Positions 5,327-7,760 of a DNA stretch of 7,760 nt are shown here, piece by piece. The first letter of the stretch is position 1, and each line of letters begins with the position of its first letter. The translations under genes and the position numbers were made by a program. Source of the stretch: Nocardioidaceae bacterium (GTDB lineage: Bacteria; Actinomycetota; Actinomycetes; Propionibacteriales; Nocardioidaceae); NCBI GenBank assembly GCA_020438665.1, contig JAGQUE010000270.1, forward strand, positions 1 through 7,760. Reading direction: 5' to 3'. The notes under the pieces were generated by a model. It was given only the letters and a program-made list of their open reading frames with translations. It ran no database searches and had not been told where the DNA came from.

Positions 5327-6832
5327 TCAGGACGCCAGGATGCCGCGGTCCACGAACGCGGTCTGCACCTGACCGGCCACGGTGTCGCCATAGAGCGCCC
5401 GGGCCGTGTCGACGGTCGTCTGGGCGGCGGCCTGGAAGCCGATGCCGGGAGTGAAGGAGAACTGGGCCTCGATGATGAGGGTGGTGGCCGGCCTGCGACC
5501 GACCGCCTGGTTGATGTCCCACAGGGCCCGGGACCAGATCTCGCCGTCGTCGTGCACCTCGCCATCGAGGTCGTCGGGGAACACCTTGGTCCCGTCGACC
5601 CGCCGGAGGCAGTGGGGGGTCTCCGTGGTGTAGGAGGTGGCATCCCAGTCCATCACGCAGGCCCACGGGGTCGTCGCGGTGTCGGGGGAGAGGCGCTGGC
5701 TCATCGTGACGGCCAGATAGTCGCCGAACCCCTCACCGATGGCACCCGCCTGCTCGCGGGACCCGAACCCGGGCACCTGGGCGTCCTGGACCGCGTGGCC
5801 GTATTCGTGCCAGACCACCTCGAGGTCCTCGGCGTCGTCGACGCCGCCCCGGCCGAACAGGATGCGGTCCGAGCCGGGCTCATAGAAGGAGTTGTCGAAG
5901 GCGAACGCATCGGTCTTGACGCGCTGGCGCTCGGCGTTCGCGTCGGTGAAACCGAGGGACTGCAGGAAGCCCTGGACCCGCTCGACCCCGTAGTAGGCGT
6001 TGACCATCTCGAAGCGGTTGTTGGCGCGGCCGAACCGGAAGTCGCCACCGGGGCGCACCGGCCGGTCCCGGTTGATGATCTCGACCCACTTGCCCACCAG
6101 GGTGTTGTGGTGGAGGTGGCGGATCGTCACGCGGCGATAGGCGGACGCGGGTACCGCCGCGTTGGCGTCCTTCTGGTCCCGCAGCTCCTCGTCCTGGAGC
6201 TTGACCACCGGGTTGGGGTCGAAGACCCGCGCCTTGCCCTTGCGGCGTGGCGCGGCGTGCTGGGAGATCTTGTCGCTGACCAGCACCTGGGCGGACGCGG
6301 CATCGACGTAGTGGCGGGTCGAACCGTGCCCGTTGACCGTCAGCACGGCATAGACATAGCGCGCGGCACGGTCGCCGTCGGCGGGCAGCACCCACATGCC
6401 CTCGGAACTCGCCTCGAGGTAGGTCGGCGCCCCAGGGCGGGCCGTGACCGCGGTGACGGCAGCCCGCACCGGCACGAACGGACGGCGCTGGGCCCCGGAC
6501 GGCAGCACGAGGCGCTCGGCCGGGATGCGGCCGTCGCCCACGGTGGTGGTGCCATCGAGTGCCCGGTGGACGACATACCAGCCGCCGACCACGGGGCGCC
6601 CGCCGACCGTCTGCTCGTACCAGGTGTGGGTGCCGAGGAGGGAGCGGGTCGTCCGCACCAGCCGCAGGTCCGCAGGGAGCTCGGTCGCCGTGATGACGCG
6701 CGGCGCAGCGGTGGCGACCGACGTCGTCGGGGCCGTGCTGGCGGTGGCTGGTGCCCCCGTGAGGGCGGCCGCGGTGAGGAATCCGACGGTGATCGACGCG
6801 GTCAGGGACGAGATGGAGCGCATGCGGGACAT
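5327..6832 (-). CDS. Secreted thermolysin/fungalysin-like zinc metalloprotease
   Basis: This 501-residue protein has a signal peptide (residues 1 to about 29-31, hydrophobic core SITVGFLTAAALTG, signal peptidase site APA-TA or ATA-ST). An FTP-like propeptide segment follows (TWYEQTVGGRPVVGGWYVVH), then a PepSY-like stretch, then the catalytic domain. The zinc motif is HEYGH at residues 342-346 (E343 catalytic). The third zinc ligand is E367 in GAIGEGFGDY, and H427 in EVHDDGEIW matches the transition-state histidine of thermolysin. It is therefore a gluzincin made as a secreted zymogen with an autoinhibitory propeptide, and all catalytic residues are present. The spacing of 20 residues between the second His and the Glu is near the thermolysin (M4) value and shorter than in fungalysin (M36). 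GGAGGG four bases before the ATG at 6832 supports this start; a second Met three residues later is possible. Confidence 0.9.
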   Translation of the reverse strand: MSRMRSISSLTASITVGFLTAAALTGAPATASTAPTTSVATAAPRVITATELPADLRLVRTTRSLLGTHTWYEQTVGGRPVVGGWYVVHRALDGTTTVGDGRIPAERLVLPSGAQRRPFVPVRAAVTAVTARPGAPTYLEASSEGMWVLPADGDRAARYVYAVLTVNGHGSTRHYVDAASAQVLVSDKISQHAAPRRKGKARVFDPNPVVKLQDEELRDQKDANAAVPASAYRRVTIRHLHHNTLVGKWVEIINRDRPVRPGGDFRFGRANNRFEMVNAYYGVERVQGFLQSLGFTDANAERQRVKTDAFAFDNSFYEPGSDRILFGRGGVDDAEDLEVVWHEYGHAVQDAQVPGFGSREQAGAIGEGFGDYLAVTMSQRLSPDTATTPWACVMDWDATSYTTETPHCLRRVDGTKVFPDDLDGEVHDDGEIWSRALWDINQAVGRRPATTLIIEAQFSFTPGIGFQAAAQTTVDTARALYGDTVAGQVQTAFVDRGILAS

Positions 6833-6836
6833 GGAT

Positions 6837-6842
6837 CCCTCC
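6837..6842 (-). promoter_or_regulatory. Ribosome binding site of the metalloprotease gene
   Basis: On the minus strand GGAGGG lies four bases before the ATG at 6832 and 13 before the next in-frame ATG at 6823, which favours the first start. Confidence 0.65.
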
Positions 6843-6879
6843 GGGACGAGGCATGCCGCCGGACGGCTGGCACGCAGGC

Positions 6880-6885
6880 AGCCTA
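6880..6885 (-). promoter_or_regulatory. Candidate -10 element for the metalloprotease gene
   Basis: TAGGCT on the minus strand matches TANNNT and would start transcription about 40 bases before the ATG. No convincing -35 is seen. The remaining 6886-6996 is GC-rich intergenic DNA between divergent genes with no other clear signal. Confidence 0.25.
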
Positions 6886-6996
6886 GAGGAGCAGGTGAAG
6901 CGGCGCTGCGGACTTCGGCCGAGGCGCGCGAGCCGGCGGCCCGTGCGCAAGCCCTGGCCCGGGCGCCCTGTGGGTGCCTCGTGGTTGGGTTGTCCC

Positions 6997-7760
6997 ATGA
7001 GCGTCGTCGGCCCCACCTACCACCTGGTGCGTGGCCGGGCGTCGGCCGCGGATGCGCCGCCGCTGGACGAGGCCCAGCGGCGCGTTGTCGACCACGAGGG
7101 CGGCCCGTTGCTCGTGCTGGCGGGGCCCGGCACCGGCAAGACGACGACGCTCGTCGAGGCCATCGCCCAGCGGATCGCCGACGGCGCGCGGCCCGACGAG
7201 GTCCTTGCCCTGACCTTCTCGCGCAAGGCCGCCGAGCAGCTGCGGGCGCGGGTGACCGCGCGCATCGGCCGCACGACGGCGGCGTCACTGGGATCGACGT
7301 TCCACTCCTTCGCCTATGGGCTGGTTCGCCAGCACTCCTCACCCGAGCTCTATGACGCCCCGTTGCGGCTGCTGTCGGCCCCCGAGCAGGACGTCGTGCT
7401 CCAACAGATCCTCACCACCGCCCCGGAGTCGGTGGTGTGGCCGGAGTCGGTGCGGGGTGCCCTCGGCACCCGCGGGTTCGCGACCGAGGTCGCGCAGGTG
7501 CTCGCCCGAGCCCAGGAGAAGGGCCTGGGGTTCGAGGCACTGCGGCGGCTGGGCGAGACCGAGGGCCTGCCGGAGCTCGTCGCCGCGGCGGCGTTCATGG
7601 AGCAATACGACATCGTCACCGCCGACCAGAACGTGCTGGACTATCCCGGCCTGATCGCGACGGCGGTCCGGATGCTGCAGGATCCCGAGCACCCCGTGCG
7701 CGATCTGCTCCGAGCGCAGTTCCGCCACGTCTTCGTCGACGAATACCAAGACACCGACCC
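6997..7760 (+). CDS. adnA: AdnA-type UvrD/Rep superfamily 1 DNA helicase, 5' part
   Basis: The first 254 residues of an SF1A helicase are present; the gene runs off the window. Visible motifs in order are a Q-motif glutamine (Q27), Walker A GPGTGKT at 43-49, motif Ia LTFSRKAAEQL at 72-82, a TFHSFAYGL block, and Walker B VDEYQD at 247-252. The N-terminal YHLVRG lead and the PLLVLAGPGTGKTTTLVEA and TFSRKAAEQLRARV phrasing resemble actinobacterial AdnA rather than UvrD1/PcrA. AdnA pairs with AdnB in a motor-nuclease that resects double-strand breaks; its C-terminal RecB-like nuclease domain, and adnB, would lie beyond the window. The ATG at 6997 has no Shine-Dalgarno sequence, so it may be leaderless or weakly translated; an in-frame GTG at 6970 is an alternative. 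The helicase call is certain; the AdnA assignment is about 75% likely. Confidence 0.92.
   Translation, partial: MSVVGPTYHLVRGRASAADAPPLDEAQRRVVDHEGGPLLVLAGPGTGKTTTLVEAIAQRIADGARPDEVLALTFSRKAAEQLRARVTARIGRTTAASLGSTFHSFAYGLVRQHSSPELYDAPLRLLSAPEQDVVLQQILTTAPESVVWPESVRGALGTRGFATEVAQVLARAQEKGLGFEALRRLGETEGLPELVAAAAFMEQYDIVTADQNVLDYPGLIATAVRMLQDPEHPVRDLLRAQFRHVFVDEYQDTD

Noticed and set aside
5324..6886. 520-codon plus-strand frame antisense to the metalloprotease gene.
   Set aside because: It is repetitive Gly/Val/Asp/Arg sequence with no family motif, explained by the codon bias of the gene on the other strand, which has all catalytic motifs and a signal peptide.
1..7760. Insertion sequence, prophage, CRISPR array or defence cassette.
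   Set aside because: No transposase, integrase, terminal repeats, spaced repeat array or defence protein motifs are present; the genes are ordinary housekeeping or envelope families.

Overview
The window comes from a very GC-rich genome, about 70% G+C by eye. Codons are strongly G/C-ending and reading frames overlap as ATGA. The gene families are typical of Actinobacteria: a MoxR/DUF58 operon, an AdnA-type UvrD helicase, and a TGTGGA-rich intergenic region. I cannot place it below phylum level with confidence; the order Propionibacteriales or Micrococcales would fit.

Layout: (1) 1-2383, plus strand, a tightly overlapping operon: the 3' end of a moxR-type AAA+ ATPase, a DUF58 protein and a small polytopic membrane protein. 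(2) 2384-2827, a 444-base stretch with no conventional gene but much structure. It holds TGTGGA (DnaA-box-like) motifs two helical turns apart, a possible promoter, a run of three hairpins each capped by a classic stable tetraloop (UCCG, GAAA, CUUG), a nine-codon ORF with an ideal ribosome binding site, and a 15-bp hairpin over that ORF's stop codon. (3) 2828-3496, plus strand, a PlsC-type acyltransferase, probably leaderless. (4) 3522-5129, minus strand, a membrane-anchored protein combining a solute-binding-like region with a von Willebrand A domain, preceded by a 19-bp palindrome. (5) 5327-6832, minus strand, a secreted thermolysin/fungalysin-like zinc metalloprotease. (6) 6997-7760, plus strand, the start of an AdnA-type helicase(-nuclease), cut by the window end.

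How the genes relate: the MoxR-DUF58-membrane genes very likely act together as an envelope-associated ATPase/VWA-like chaperone module. The acyltransferase acts in phospholipid synthesis. The VWA protein and the protease are both extracytoplasmic but have separate leaders. The helicase belongs to DNA break repair and is probably unrelated to its neighbours. All the protein families are known. The part most worth a second look is the 2360-2700 intergenic region, which looks like a structured RNA, possibly the actinobacterial 6C type, or a complex leader. I found no mobile element, CRISPR array, tRNA or rRNA.
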